Shown in pieces: positions 1-9,820 of a DNA stretch of 32,100 nt. The stretch's first letter is position 1. Every line of letters begins with the position of its first letter. The notes below the pieces were generated by a model. It did not search any database. It worked only from the letters and a program-made list of their open reading frames with translations, and had not been told where the DNA came from. This DNA is from Betaproteobacteria bacterium. GTDB lineage: Bacteria > Pseudomonadota > Gammaproteobacteria > Burkholderiales > Burkholderiaceae_A. Made by a program: the position numbers and the translations under genes. Where the stretch lies: assembly GCA_028139685.1 (NCBI GenBank), contig JAOINQ010000006.1, positions 1 to 32,100 of the forward strand, read 5' to 3'.

Positions 1-46
1 TAAGAATATAACTAACAACCATAAGTAATGCTTTAACTTTATACAT
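1..46 (-). CDS. Possible N-terminus of a membrane or exported protein, cut by window edge
   Basis: An ATG at 46-44 opens a frame that stays open to the left edge and reads MYKVKALLMVVSYIL, a short basic start followed by a hydrophobic run, as in a signal peptide or first membrane helix. A strong AGGAGG sequence lies upstream (67-62), but the spacing to this ATG is about 15 nt, longer than ideal. An in-frame stop (55-53) rules out a longer version in this frame. Only 15 codons are visible, so no family can be named. Confidence 0.3.
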   Translation of the reverse strand, partial: MYKVKALLMVVSYIL

Positions 47-180
47 AAACTCTTATTATGTCCTCCTTCTAAAAACCCTATTCTCGTATCAACTGTTCAA
101 CTTAGCCTATAAGCGGGGGCAATTTATTATAAGTGAAAAGAAAATTTATAAAAAAATTAAACATCATATCAGCAGTGTGA

Positions 181-531
181 CTACAGCAACCCTCCCCCAA
201 AATATCTCGCTATCCGATCAGTTAAGGTTAGAAGAGCTATTGTCAATACAATTCCAATAACAACTGCTCCAATAAAATCAAATCTATCAATTAATAATGG
301 AAAAATTATAAACATTGGCAAAGTAGGTATTACAAAAAAAGCTGTGTAAAGCATATGTTTAGATATCTTTTCGTTGCTGAATCCTTCAAAATACATCCAA
401 AATATAATTAATATTGTAGTCAACGGTAGAGCGGCTACAAGTCCACCAAATTTGTCACTCCTTTTTGCGATTTCAGTAACTAAAACTATGATGACTGAGG
501 TAAAAAGGACTTTGGTAATATAAAAAAGCAT
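181..531 (-). CDS. DUF3147-like small integral membrane protein
   Basis: This 116-residue protein is almost entirely hydrophobic, with about four predicted membrane helices. A short polar stretch (about residues 22-30, IAKRSDKFGG) follows helix 1. The pattern of an early EIAKRS motif, then GGL(V/L)A(A/S)LPL, and the total length fit the DUF3147 family, whose function is unknown. The ATG at 531 is preceded by AGAGG with 6-nt spacing, which supports the start. It lies in a loose run of small minus-strand genes downstream of guaA, with no partner that explains a job. The family call is from memory of the motif pattern; the membrane nature is seen directly. Confidence 0.8.
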   Translation of the reverse strand: MLFYITKVLFTSVIIVLVTEIAKRSDKFGGLVAALPLTTILIIFWMYFEGFSNEKISKHMLYTAFFVIPTLPMFIIFPLLIDRFDFIGAVVIGIVLTIALLTLTDRIARYFGGGLL

Positions 532-694
532 AAAAAACCTCTTGAATGAATTGTTTAAAGTTTTCTCAATAGGAATGTTGAAATTATTTTAATATCGTTC
601 CTTGTAATATAAATTAGTTTTCTCATTTGGTTGTTCAAATTTTTCTAGGGATTAAGCATTACTAATTTATATCCACATATTTCTATATGGAATG

Positions 695-874
695 TTAATC
701 TTCTGCGCTACGAAACAAAAGCTCTTTCGTCAGACGTTTTTCGTAGCGCCTTCGTCTTCTTCTCTCTTTACTGGGTGAGGCTCTCCACTCTGCACGTTTA
801 TCCTTCACAGCCTCATCCAAATCAGATGCTTTTTCAATCTTTCTACCACTTTTTTCATATGTTCTCCTAGGCAT
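695..874 (-). CDS. 59-residue strongly basic hypothetical protein
   Basis: The frame runs from ATG (874) to TAA (695) and encodes 59 residues starting MPRRTYEKSGRKIEK. The middle carries a run of six arginines (SKERRRRRRYEKR) and the acidic tail ends SAED. No membrane segment or signal peptide is visible. A weak purine-rich AGGGAA lies about 10 nt upstream of the ATG. The composition, mostly Arg, Lys and Glu with little hydrophobic core, suggests a nucleic-acid-binding or ribosome-associated small protein, but that is inference only. I do not recognise a family. It sits between the DUF3147-like and DUF5665-like genes, all on the same strand. Confidence 0.5.
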   Translation of the reverse strand: MPRRTYEKSGRKIEKASDLDEAVKDKRAEWRASPSKERRRRRRYEKRLTKELLFRSAED

Positions 875-962
875 GGCGATGTATTCCCTATAATTAAAAT
901 TTTAGCGCTCTGTTTTATAGTTTAGGGTTTCCGTTTGTTATTTCCAATTATTTTGTTTTTTC

Positions 963-1226
963 TTACCTCTCGAATGATTTTATTTCTTGGATAACTCTAG
1001 AAACCCATTCGCCAATAATGGGAACAAATTCAATTTGAGAAAGAAAAAAAGTCAATGTTGATACTAAAAGTGTTGCTCCGATTATCCATCCTAGACCAGA
1101 AGCGAGCCCTTGGATTAGACTAATACCGATGATTCTCCAAATAGAATTGTAGATAAAAAAGAAGTTTTGATCATTCAATTCAATAATTGCCTTTTCTAGG
1201 CGTTGATATCCTTTTTGTTCCTTCAT
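963..1226 (-). CDS. DUF5665-like small membrane protein
   Basis: This protein of about 87 residues has a charged N-terminal helix, then an interfacial segment and two hydrophobic segments (about residues 28-60) separated by a Gly-rich turn (GLASGLGWIIG), and a tail with VPIIGEWVSRVIQEI. The layout resembles the DUF5665 family (a short amphipathic helix, a Gly-rich hydrophobic core, then 'PVIGE' and a terminal helix); function unknown. I chose the ATG at 1226 because GGAG lies 6 nt upstream. A TTG one codon earlier is possible but is worse spaced. The gene overlaps the 3' end of a small upstream frame (1180-1335). Confidence 0.7.
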   Translation of the reverse strand: MKEQKGYQRLEKAIIELNDQNFFFIYNSIWRIIGISLIQGLASGLGWIIGATLLVSTLTFFLSQIEFVPIIGEWVSRVIQEIKSFER

Positions 1227-1335
1227 CAAGTACTCCTTTTAATTTATTTGTCACGCAAATATTATCCCCATTGTAACTATCAGTATTAGGTAGATAATAG
1301 TCGTTTGACTTTCGTTTATCAGTCCATTCTGGCAT
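1180..1335 (-). CDS. Possible 51-residue hydrophilic leader ORF overlapping the DUF5665-like gene
   Basis: An ATG at 1335 starts a 51-codon frame (MPEWTDKRKSNDYYLP...) that runs 47 nt into the DUF5665-like gene in another frame. A TATAAT-like -10 box ends 5 nt before the ATG, so a transcript from it would be nearly leaderless. The first 35 residues are hydrophilic and look protein-like. The last 15 lie in the overlap and could be incidental. It may be a real small gene, a translated leader coupled to the next gene, or chance. No homology can be judged. Confidence 0.25.
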   Translation of the reverse strand: MPEWTDKRKSNDYYLPNTDSYNGDNICVTNKLKGVLDEGTKRISTPRKGNY

Positions 1336-1339
1336 ATTT

Positions 1340-1368
1340 ATTATAATCAGATAAAAACACTGATTTAA
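1340..1368 (-). promoter_or_regulatory. Candidate sigma70-type promoter for the DUF5665-like gene
   Basis: On the minus strand there is a perfect -10 hexamer TATAAT (1345-1340), preceded by a 17-nt spacer and the -35-like TTAAAT (1368-1363, three of six consensus matches). The predicted start of transcription is near 1333, at or beside the ATG of the small frame at 1335. The region is AT-rich, so a chance match is possible. Confidence 0.4.
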
Positions 1369-1910
1369 GGAAAAAACAGTTTTAACTAGATGTTGCAAAC
1401 TCCTACAACTTTAAGAAACTCATTCATTTTATTACAGGTTAAAAAATTAAAAAAATTAATTACAGTCTCATTGATTCTCCTGGTACACGCCAATACTGCA
1501 TTAACTAGAATTCCAAAACATGATTATTTGCGTACTCTTGAATCTGACCTAACGGAATTTTGTATGATTGATAATTACAAATCTATTATTGATTACAGAA
1601 AAGGGAAAAGTATAATAAAATTTGTTGGAATCAGCAAAGTTAATGTATGAAATAAGCTCTCTAACTTTATCGCTAATAGAACATTCTTTTGCGAAGTACA
1701 TTGTTAACGTTATGAGCTAATAACTACTACCACTTATAAACAGTGCTGTCACAAGCCCTTTGTGTTGTTTTCTATTATTGCAATACAATCGTTGAGAAAC
1801 TTTGTAACTTTTCTTGTAACAACGCCCCCAAAAACCGCATGACTACGTCAATTGAGTAACAAGTTTGTAACTACAAAACCCGTATAGAATGGGACTTTAC
1901 GCCAACACGG
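1369..1910. other. Stretch without a convincing gene, downstream of guaA
   Basis: This stretch holds one plus-strand frame (1390-1650, 86 codons) with a signal-peptide-like segment but no ribosome binding site; I do not accept it as a gene. Positions 1740-1885 contain several copies of TTGTAAC or close variants (near 1801, 1813 and 1870) in AT-rich DNA. I found no clear rho-independent terminator, tRNA or direct repeat of the guaA end. The 3' end of guaA is a known integration site for genomic islands in other bacteria, but no integrase is visible here. Confidence 0.5.
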
Positions 1911-3556
1911 CTACTCCCACTCAATGGTAGCCGGTGGTTTATTTGAAATATCCAGCACCACCCTACTTACATCGCTAACTTTGTTGATTATTTCAGAGGA
2001 GATTAATTCTATTAACTCAGATGGAAGTCTCGTCGCATTTGCTGTCATAAAATCTGTTGAATTTACAATGCGTATTGCAATAACCCAGTCATAACTTCTG
2101 TCATCACCCTTAACACCAACTGTTTTCAAAGGTAAAAATACACAAAATGCTTGAGCAGTTACTTCGTACCAACTTTTTCCAACGGTATCCTTCTTGGCCA
2201 AACCTTTATTAACATGCTCTTTCCCAATAATTTGAGTCTTTAATAAATGCAAAAGAATTTCGTCTGCCTTTTGAAGAATCTCTACTTTCTCACTAGTTAC
2301 CTCCCCTATTACCCTTATTCCTAAACCAGGCCCAGGAAAAGGATGACGATTAACAAGATCTTTTCTTAAGCCTAATTCAAGACCTAACTGTCTTACCTCA
2401 TCTTTAAACAATGACTTGATTGGTTCGAGTAATTTTAATGCTAGCTTATCTGGTAAACCACCAACATTATGGTGACTTTTTATTTTTTTTGCACCGCCAG
2501 CACTTTCTACACCTGCTGACTCAATAATATCCGGATAAATTGTTCCTTGTGCAAGCCATTTTACATCTGTAAACTTGCTTGACTCTCTCTCAAAAATTTC
2601 AACAAATAACGCACCAACTGTTTTCCTTTTTTCTTCCGGATCGGTTACACCTTTTAATTTCTTAAAGAAAATTTCTCCCGCATCTACCTTTTTTACAACC
2701 CCTCTGAAACTATTTTCAAAAGTTTGCATTACTTCGTTTGCCTCATTTCTTCTAAGCAAACCAGTGTCGACAAAGATACAGATTAATTGTTGCTCAATAG
2801 CCATATCTAATAATTTTGCAACAACTGACGAATCTACACCTCCTGATAAACCTAACAATACTTTGTCTTGACCAACAAGCCTTTTTATTTCTGCTATTTT
2901 GTTTCGTGAAAACTCTTTCATAGTCCATGAAGATGGACACTTACAAATGCTTTTACAAAATCTCTCTAAGATTTTTTTTCCTTGTGTGGTATGACTTGCC
3001 TCTGGATGGAACTGAAGCCCATAGACTTGTTTCTTTTCATCAGCAATCCCTGCAATAGAACAATCCACTGAAGACGCGATTACCTTAAATTGTGGTGGCA
3101 CTTTTGTCACTGAATCGCCATGGCTCATCCAAACGTTAAGGAGACCGTGGCCGGCATCATTACTAAAATCTTGTATTTTATCTAAAAGCTTTGATTTACC
3201 ATGTGCTCTGACCAAAGATTTACCAAATTCTCTGTTTGTGCCAAATTCAACTGTGCCCCCATTTACCTCTGCAATTATCTGCATGCCATAACATATCCCA
3301 AGGATTGGGATATTTAAATCGAACAACTGTTTATCAAAGGAATGACTGTTTTGGTCACTAACTGACTCAGGACCTCCAGACAGCACAACTCCCTTTAACA
3401 AGTTATCCTTTTGGCCGAGGTATGCAGTAACCTCCCCCTTCAATAAATTAGAACTTATTACACGAGAGAAAACACCTTGCTCCCTGATCCTTCTGGCAAT
3501 TAATTGTGTTAATTGGGAGCCATAGTCTACTATCAAAATATAGGGAGCTTTCTCCA

Positions 3557-3557
<1 letters not shown>
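1911..3557 (-). CDS. guaA: GMP synthase (glutamine-hydrolysing)
   Basis: GuaA converts XMP to GMP using ATP and glutamine, the last step of de novo GMP synthesis in the cytoplasm. The N-terminal class I glutamine amidotransferase domain has the nucleophile Cys89 in GICYGMQ and His184-Glu186 in FHPE. The ATP pyrophosphatase domain carries the PP-loop GLSGGVDSS at 236-244. The C-terminal dimerisation part contains FPGPGLGIRV and ends KPPATIEWE, as in the family. At 548 residues it is slightly longer than the usual 525 or so, with small loop additions (for example around 130-140). The ATG overlaps the guaB stop by one base (TAATG), indicating translational coupling with the preceding enzyme of the pathway. 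Confidence 0.98.
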
Positions 3558-5296
<1,739 letters not shown>

Positions 5297-5316
<20 letters not shown>

Positions 5317-5731
5317 ATGCCTTCCGAATAAATGAATCAAAGATCTTTTGAGAAAGTTGACCAAAAACCAATCCAGTAGTCTTTTCAAGAAAAAAGTTTG
5401 CCATTTTCCAGCTAATTCTAAACTCAACGTTACACATATTCTCACCTACTGACTCAAACTTCCATGTACCGTTTAAGGTCTTGAATGGGCCTTTAACTAA
5501 CGAAATCTCAATACTTTCTGGATAAATATTTTTGTTTCTAGTCGTAAATTCTATTGGGATTCCACGCAAATCGCAATCTAATTCAGCGATAATACAAGTA
5601 GAAGTGCGTTCGATTATTGCAACTGAATTGCACCATGGTAAAAATTTTGGGTAATTTTCAACATCAGCAACTAATTGATACAAGTCTTTCTGCGACATTG
5701 CTACTTCTTGAGAACGGTAGATTTCTGGCAT
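5297..5731 (-). CDS. ratA: RatA-like START/polyketide-cyclase-type protein
   Basis: This 144-residue single-domain protein of the COQ10/START-like fold resembles E. coli RatA, reported to bind 50S subunits and hinder subunit joining; relatives bind ubiquinone. Supporting motifs are MYQ-like [18 protein letters not shown] at residues 17-34, [15 protein letters not shown] in the middle and a C-terminal helix with [14 protein letters not shown]. The ATG at 5731 matches the family start (MPxI). No Shine-Dalgarno is visible and only 7 bp separate it from the divergent smpB start. Its 3' end overlaps rnfH by 20 nt. Confidence 0.9.
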
Positions 5732-5738
5732 AAATTTA
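5732..5738. promoter_or_regulatory. 7-bp divergent gap between ratA and smpB starts
   Basis: Only TAAATTT-like sequence separates the two start codons. Any promoter for either gene must lie inside the coding region of the other. For ratA, a TATTAT box ends about 10 nt before the ATG, inside smpB, and would give a near-leaderless mRNA. For smpB, TTGAGA (5708-5713) with TAAATT 17 bp downstream is present, but it would start transcription after the ATG, so it is doubtful. Confidence 0.4.
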
Positions 5739-6194
5739 ATGATAATAGTAAAAAATAAAAAAGCTTACTTTGATTACTTTATAGAAGACAAGTATGAAGC
5801 AGGCTTGGTTCTAAAAGGTTGGGAGGCGAAAGCTATACGCGCTGGTCGTGCACAGCTGGCTGAGTCTTATATTGTAATCCGCAAAGCTGAAGTTTTTTTA
5901 ATTGGAGCGCATTTTTCTCCGTTACAATCTGCCTCAACACATGTGCGGCCCGATCCGACGAGATCCAGGAAATTACTTTTAAAGACGCTTGAAATAAGTA
6001 AACTGATTGGAAAAGTAGAGCGATCCGGATATTCTCTAGTGCCATTAGACCTACATTTTCTTAACGGCTACGTTAAAATTAACGTAGGCCTAGGTAAGGG
6101 TAAAAAACACCATGATAAGAGAGCATCAATAAAAGAAAAAGAATGGAAAAAAGAGGAACAACGAATACTGAAACAGAGATCACTAAATAAATGA
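5739..6194 (+). CDS. smpB: SsrA-binding protein SmpB
   Basis: SmpB binds tmRNA (SsrA) and takes it to stalled ribosomes for trans-translation. The protein has 151 residues. The start [22 protein letters not shown] matches the family N-terminus, so the ATG at 5739 is firm. The OB-fold core has [14 protein letters not shown], and the end carries the conserved GKKHHDKR motif followed by a basic tail ([13 protein letters not shown]) of the kind that enters the decoding centre. The ssrA gene itself is not in the window. The TGA lies 11 nt before the next gene, which shares the transcript. Confidence 0.98.
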   Translation: MIIVKNKKAYFDYFIEDKYEAGLVLKGWEAKAIRAGRAQLAESYIVIRKAEVFLIGAHFSPLQSASTHVRPDPTRSRKLLLKTLEISKLIGKVERSGYSLVPLDLHFLNGYVKINVGLGKGKKHHDKRASIKEKEWKKEEQRILKQRSLNK

Positions 6195-6205
6195 GGGATA
6201 TTTTG

Positions 6206-7363
6206 ATGAAACTTTATAAACTTTTTTGCCTGACATTCATACTTTTTGTCTTCGTTTCTTGCACACAAAGTAAAAATGAAAACACAATCTTGATAGGGCA
6301 TGTAGCCCCTCTTACAGGAAATCAAGCACATTTAGGAAAAGATAACGAATTAGGGTTTTTAATGGCTATCCGTGACTTGAATAAGCAGGAAATTATAATT
6401 GATAACAAGCCGGTACTATTCGAAGGACTCTCAGAGGATGATGCCGCCGACCCTAAACAAGGAACAGCTGCGGCGCAAAAACTAATTGATTATCAGGTCG
6501 TTGGAGTCATAGGGCACCTAAACTCGGGTACTACTGTACCAGCCTCGGCGATGTATAATAGGGCTAATACACCTCAAATATCCCCTTCAGCAACACTTCC
6601 CAAATACACAAAACAAGGCTTTGATAATGCTTTCAGGGTAGTGGCAAATGATGTACAACTTGGAGGAACGTTAGGTAATTACAGCTTCAATACATTGCAA
6701 CTAAGAACAGTTGCGGTAATTGATGATAGAACAGCATATGGCTCAGGAGTCGCTAAAGAATTCCAAAAAGGTTTCCAAGCTGCTGGAGGAAAAGTTATTG
6801 CAAACGAATTTACACACGATAAAGCTACAGATTTTTTTGCAATATTAACATCTATAAAAGACAAGAACCCAGATTTTATTTTTTTCGGAGGTATGGATGC
6901 TGTCGCTGGACCGATGTTGAGACAATTAAAGCAGCTTGATATGAATATATTGTTTTTCGGAGGAGATGGTATTTGTACCGCAGAACTACCCCGATTAGCC
7001 GGAGACGCGCTCGGATCAAAACAAGTTTTTTGTGCAGAAGCTGGAGGACTCTTAGATGATGCAACTAAGCGAAGAAATTTAGCATTTAGACAGCGGTTTC
7101 AAGAGGAAAATAATGTTGATGTAAAGCTATATGCACCGTACGTTTACGATGCAACAATGATTTTAGTTGAAGCAATGAAAATGGCAGATTCTACGGACCC
7201 TAAAATTTTCTCTAGTCAAATATCAAAAATAAACTATTTGGGAGTTACAGGTCCAATTTCTTTTGATAAGTTTGGAGATGTCAAAAACGCTGCTTTAACA
7301 ATCTTTAGTTTTCAAGATGGAAATAAGTTTCCGATTGAAGTTGTAAAATCAAGTGGCAGTTGA
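6206..7363 (+). CDS. ABC-type substrate-binding lipoprotein, branched-chain amino acid (LivK-like) family
   Basis: This protein of about 385 residues is a periplasmic binding protein of the type I (Leu/Ile/Val) fold. It has a lipoprotein signal peptide with basic start, hydrophobic core and lipobox FVSC about 18 residues in, then the mature start ILIGHVAPLTG typical of LivK relatives. Motifs such as DDAADPKQGTAAAQKL, GVIGHLNSGTT, and the second-lobe opening TVAVIDDRTAYG fit the family. I prefer the ATG at 6206 because GAGGGA sits 7 nt upstream; an ATG 15 nt earlier overlaps the smpB stop. No permease or ATPase genes are nearby, so it is an orphan; the ligand is unknown. The last 15 nt overlap the convergent methyltransferase gene. 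Confidence 0.9.
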   Translation: MKLYKLFCLTFILFVFVSCTQSKNENTILIGHVAPLTGNQAHLGKDNELGFLMAIRDLNKQEIIIDNKPVLFEGLSEDDAADPKQGTAAAQKLIDYQVVGVIGHLNSGTTVPASAMYNRANTPQISPSATLPKYTKQGFDNAFRVVANDVQLGGTLGNYSFNTLQLRTVAVIDDRTAYGSGVAKEFQKGFQAAGGKVIANEFTHDKATDFFAILTSIKDKNPDFIFFGGMDAVAGPMLRQLKQLDMNILFFGGDGICTAELPRLAGDALGSKQVFCAEAGGLLDDATKRRNLAFRQRFQEENNVDVKLYAPYVYDATMILVEAMKMADSTDPKIFSSQISKINYLGVTGPISFDKFGDVKNAALTIFSFQDGNKFPIEVVKSSGS

Positions 7364-8176
7364 AAGCAAACCCTTTTGTCTTCTAGATTCAATAATGCAC
7401 AATGAAGCCGCAACAGATAAATTAAGAGAATCAACAGTGCCTATTTGCGGTATCACCAAAACGTTACAAAGATTAGTATTGTCTTTGAGAGATTTCGGAA
7501 ATCCTTTGCCCTCGCTTCCGAAAATGAAAAGATTTCTCCTTGTAAGGTCTTGTTGAAACAACGACGCACCTCCTTTTTCAGGAGAAAGGAGGAAAGTTTT
7601 TAACAATAATTTTGACGATGCATCCATTACAGTTGAGAATGAATCAAAAACTATAAGCCTGACCATGCTATGGTATCCGGCCGAAGATCGTATTACCTTT
7701 GGCGACCATGGATCTACGGAATTTGGTGATAACCAAACTTCTCTTACATTCATCGCAGCACAGGTTCGTATTATTGTGCCAAGATTGCCGGGATCCTGAA
7801 CATCGCTCAAATAAAGAATATCTGTGTGATCATTACCTATCAAGGGCTTTTTTGTTCGCTCAAATGCTACCAAGAGGCCAACCCTAAACTTAGTATTAAT
7901 CAAGGAAAATTTGTCAAATATCTTATCATCCAAAATAACAATGTCAAATCTGTTGAAGTCTAATTGAAAATCTTCCCGAAGCACACTACAAAATTTTTCG
8001 GTTGTTATAATTTTTGATATAAATTTATTATTTTCAAAGCTCAAAAATGTCTTTACATTTTTCTCCCCTTCCAGCCAATATAACTTCGCTAGATTTCTTG
8101 CTTTTCTAGATTTAATTATTTGTTGAATAAACTTCAAATTTTGATTGTTTTTTGACTTGATATAGGTAAGCCCCAA
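7349..8176 (-). CDS. SpoU/TrmH-type RNA 2'-O-methyltransferase
   Basis: This 275-residue enzyme uses S-adenosylmethionine to methylate a ribose 2'-OH, probably in rRNA (RlmB/TsnR-like). The N-terminal substrate-binding domain starts YIKSKNNQNLKF. The SPOUT domain has motif 1 DVQDPGNLGTIIRT with Asn131 and Arg137, motif 2 FGSEGKGF with Glu222, and motif 3 IPQIGTVDSLNLSVAAS with Ser250-Asn252, all of which form the knot and the active site. The start is TTG (8176), 3 nt after the rnhB stop, with AAGG 8 nt upstream; no nearby in-frame ATG fits. The gene usually follows rnhB in Betaproteobacteria. The RNA target cannot be told from the sequence. Confidence 0.93.
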   Translation of the reverse strand: MGLTYIKSKNNQNLKFIQQIIKSRKARNLAKLYWLEGEKNVKTFLSFENNKFISKIITTEKFCSVLREDFQLDFNRFDIVILDDKIFDKFSLINTKFRVGLLVAFERTKKPLIGNDHTDILYLSDVQDPGNLGTIIRTCAAMNVREVWLSPNSVDPWSPKVIRSSAGYHSMVRLIVFDSFSTVMDASSKLLLKTFLLSPEKGGASLFQQDLTRRNLFIFGSEGKGFPKSLKDNTNLCNVLVIPQIGTVDSLNLSVAASLCIIESRRQKGLLSTAT

Positions 8177-8179
8177 TTT

Positions 8180-8824
8180 TCATGCCTTTCTTATTGGTTT
8201 AAAAGATAATCTGTGAATTTCACTTGCTCCATTCTCCTTTAACGCAAGCATATGCTTTTTTGTCCCATATCCTTTGTTGCGAATAAAGTCGTAAATGGGA
8301 AACTGATCATGTAGTTCTGTCATTTCCCTATCTCTCAATACTTTTGCAATAATAGAGGCACAAGAAATCTCTGGTATGCATGTGTCACCCGACTTTATAG
8401 TCCTATAATAATAATTGCTAGAGCATGGGACACCAAAGTTTTTTGGATTACTAACGCCATCAACGCAAATGTCATAAAGAACCTGATTATCAGACTTTTT
8501 TCTTAGCAAGCAGAGTTTTGAGATTAAAACGCACTGATTAATGGCTCGAGCCATAGCTATCATTGTTGCGTTTAGAACGTTAAAATGGTCAACTTCCTTG
8601 ACTGTTGCAAAGCCAACACCAAAAATAAGTTCGTATTCTAAGGACTCCGTATAAATGGACAATCTTTTGTTAGGAGATAATCTTTTTGAATCCTTCAATT
8701 TTTTTAAAAAATAGGTTGGAATAACACTTAGATCTTTGTTCCGAAGAATGACAGCCGCGGCATAAACCTGCCCAGCAAGAGCTCCCCTACCCACTTCGTC
8801 AACTCCGATTAAAAAACTTCGCAT
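8180..8824 (-). CDS. rnhB: Ribonuclease HII
   Basis: RNase HII cuts RNA in RNA-DNA hybrids and removes single ribonucleotides from DNA. The 214-residue protein has the signature GVDEVGRGALAG with metal ligands Asp9 and Glu10, and the later IPEISCASIIAKVLRDREM block, where a Cys replaces the usual Ala. Its length is near the family norm. ATG at 8824 is preceded by AGGA 5 nt upstream. The gene forms a pair with the methyltransferase (3-nt gap to its TTG). Upstream, 34 bp separate it from the divergent oxidoreductase gene. In related genomes rnhB follows lpxB directly; here the lpxB block is flipped. Confidence 0.95.
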   Translation of the reverse strand: MRSFLIGVDEVGRGALAGQVYAAAVILRNKDLSVIPTYFLKKLKDSKRLSPNKRLSIYTESLEYELIFGVGFATVKEVDHFNVLNATMIAMARAINQCVLISKLCLLRKKSDNQVLYDICVDGVSNPKNFGVPCSSNYYYRTIKSGDTCIPEISCASIIAKVLRDREMTELHDQFPIYDFIRNKGYGTKKHMLALKENGASEIHRLSFKPIRKA

Positions 8825-8858
8825 TTTTCCTATAAACTATGAAAAAACCTTAAATATT

Positions 8859-9818
8859 ATGAATAAAAAACTCCGTGTTGGTGTAGTAGGCGTTGGTCAT
8901 CTTGGAAAATTTCACGCCGAGAAATACCATAAAAATAAAAATTGTTTGCTGCATAGTGTTTCAGACACATCTTCGGAAAGAGGCATTAGTGTAGCCGAAC
9001 GTTATAATTGTAGCTACCATGCGGACTATAAATCAATGGTTGGAATGGTTGATGCAGTTAGTGTGGCTGTGCCTACTACATCGCATTTTAAAATCACCGA
9101 TTTCTTCTTAAGCCAAGGCATCCATGTTTTAGTCGAAAAGCCAATAACTGACAATATTAAAACCGCACAAAAACTCCTTGAAAGAGCCAAAAATAATAAT
9201 TTGATTTTATTAATTGGCCATCTAGAGCGCTTTAATCCGTGCATCCAATCCATCACAAATATTTTAAGCAATCGATTAGATAATTTTAAAATAAAGCATC
9301 TTGTGGCGATGAGACTGACGCCATTTAATACACGTGCAAACGACGTAAGCGTTGTAACGGATTTGATGATACACGACATAGACCTTGCCAATTTCTTTCT
9401 AAAATCTCCAATGAAATCAGTGCAATCAAAAAATAGTAATGTAGTGCAAAAAAGTAATGATGTCTCCAGTGCGCTATTAACTTTCGCTGATGGCTCTACA
9501 GCATCCTTCTATGCAAATCGCATAGCAAAAGAGCCTGTAAGACAATTTGAATTATATAGTGATAATGAAGTATTCACCCTAGATTTGAACAGAAAAACAA
9601 TCCATCACACCAAATTTATCTCTAATAATAATCTAGTAAGACCTACGACTGAACATGTGGATACCAAGGACGGGGATGCATTAGAAAATGAAATAAAAGC
9701 TTTTATCGATAATATCATTACCGGAAAAATGCATTCGTGTTCAACAGATGCTAAGGAGGGAATCGAGGCTCTTCGAATAGCAGAGTTAATTGATACCAAA
9801 TCCATAGAAAAGGAATAA
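8859..9818 (+). CDS. gnnA: Gfo/Idh/MocA oxidoreductase, probable GnnA (UDP-GlcNAc 3-dehydrogenase)
   Basis: This 319-residue NAD(P)-dependent oxidoreductase has a Rossmann motif GVGHLG at 11-16, the family EKP at 93-95 with the catalytic lysine, then GHLERFNP and MIHDIDL. In Acidithiobacillus ferrooxidans, GnnA oxidises the 3-OH of UDP-GlcNAc to a ketone, which GnnB then aminates, and the two genes lie between lpxA and lpxB. Here the same trio order, oxidoreductase-aminotransferase-lpxB, is kept next to lpxA, which strongly supports the assignment. No Shine-Dalgarno is visible before the ATG at 8859. The alternative is a sugar oxidoreductase for O-antigen synthesis, less likely given the neighbours. 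Confidence 0.82.
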   Translation: MNKKLRVGVVGVGHLGKFHAEKYHKNKNCLLHSVSDTSSERGISVAERYNCSYHADYKSMVGMVDAVSVAVPTTSHFKITDFFLSQGIHVLVEKPITDNIKTAQKLLERAKNNNLILLIGHLERFNPCIQSITNILSNRLDNFKIKHLVAMRLTPFNTRANDVSVVTDLMIHDIDLANFFLKSPMKSVQSKNSNVVQKSNDVSSALLTFADGSTASFYANRIAKEPVRQFELYSDNEVFTLDLNRKTIHHTKFISNNNLVRPTTEHVDTKDGDALENEIKAFIDNIITGKMHSCSTDAKEGIEALRIAELIDTKSIEKE

Positions 9819-9820
9819 AT

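Noticed and set aside
1390..1650. Plus-strand 86-codon frame with a signal-peptide-like stretch (KKLKKLITVSLILLVHANTALT)
   Set aside because: No ribosome binding site, the hydrophobic stretch starts 17 residues in, composition after it is unconvincing, and no family is recognised.
5317..5445. N-terminal extension of RnfH
   Set aside because: The added 43 residues lie entirely within ratA and do not match the family, while an ATG with a purine-rich site exists at 5316.
5708..5736. TTGAGA-17-TAAATT as smpB promoter
   Set aside because: Transcription would begin after the smpB ATG, which is fixed by family conservation.
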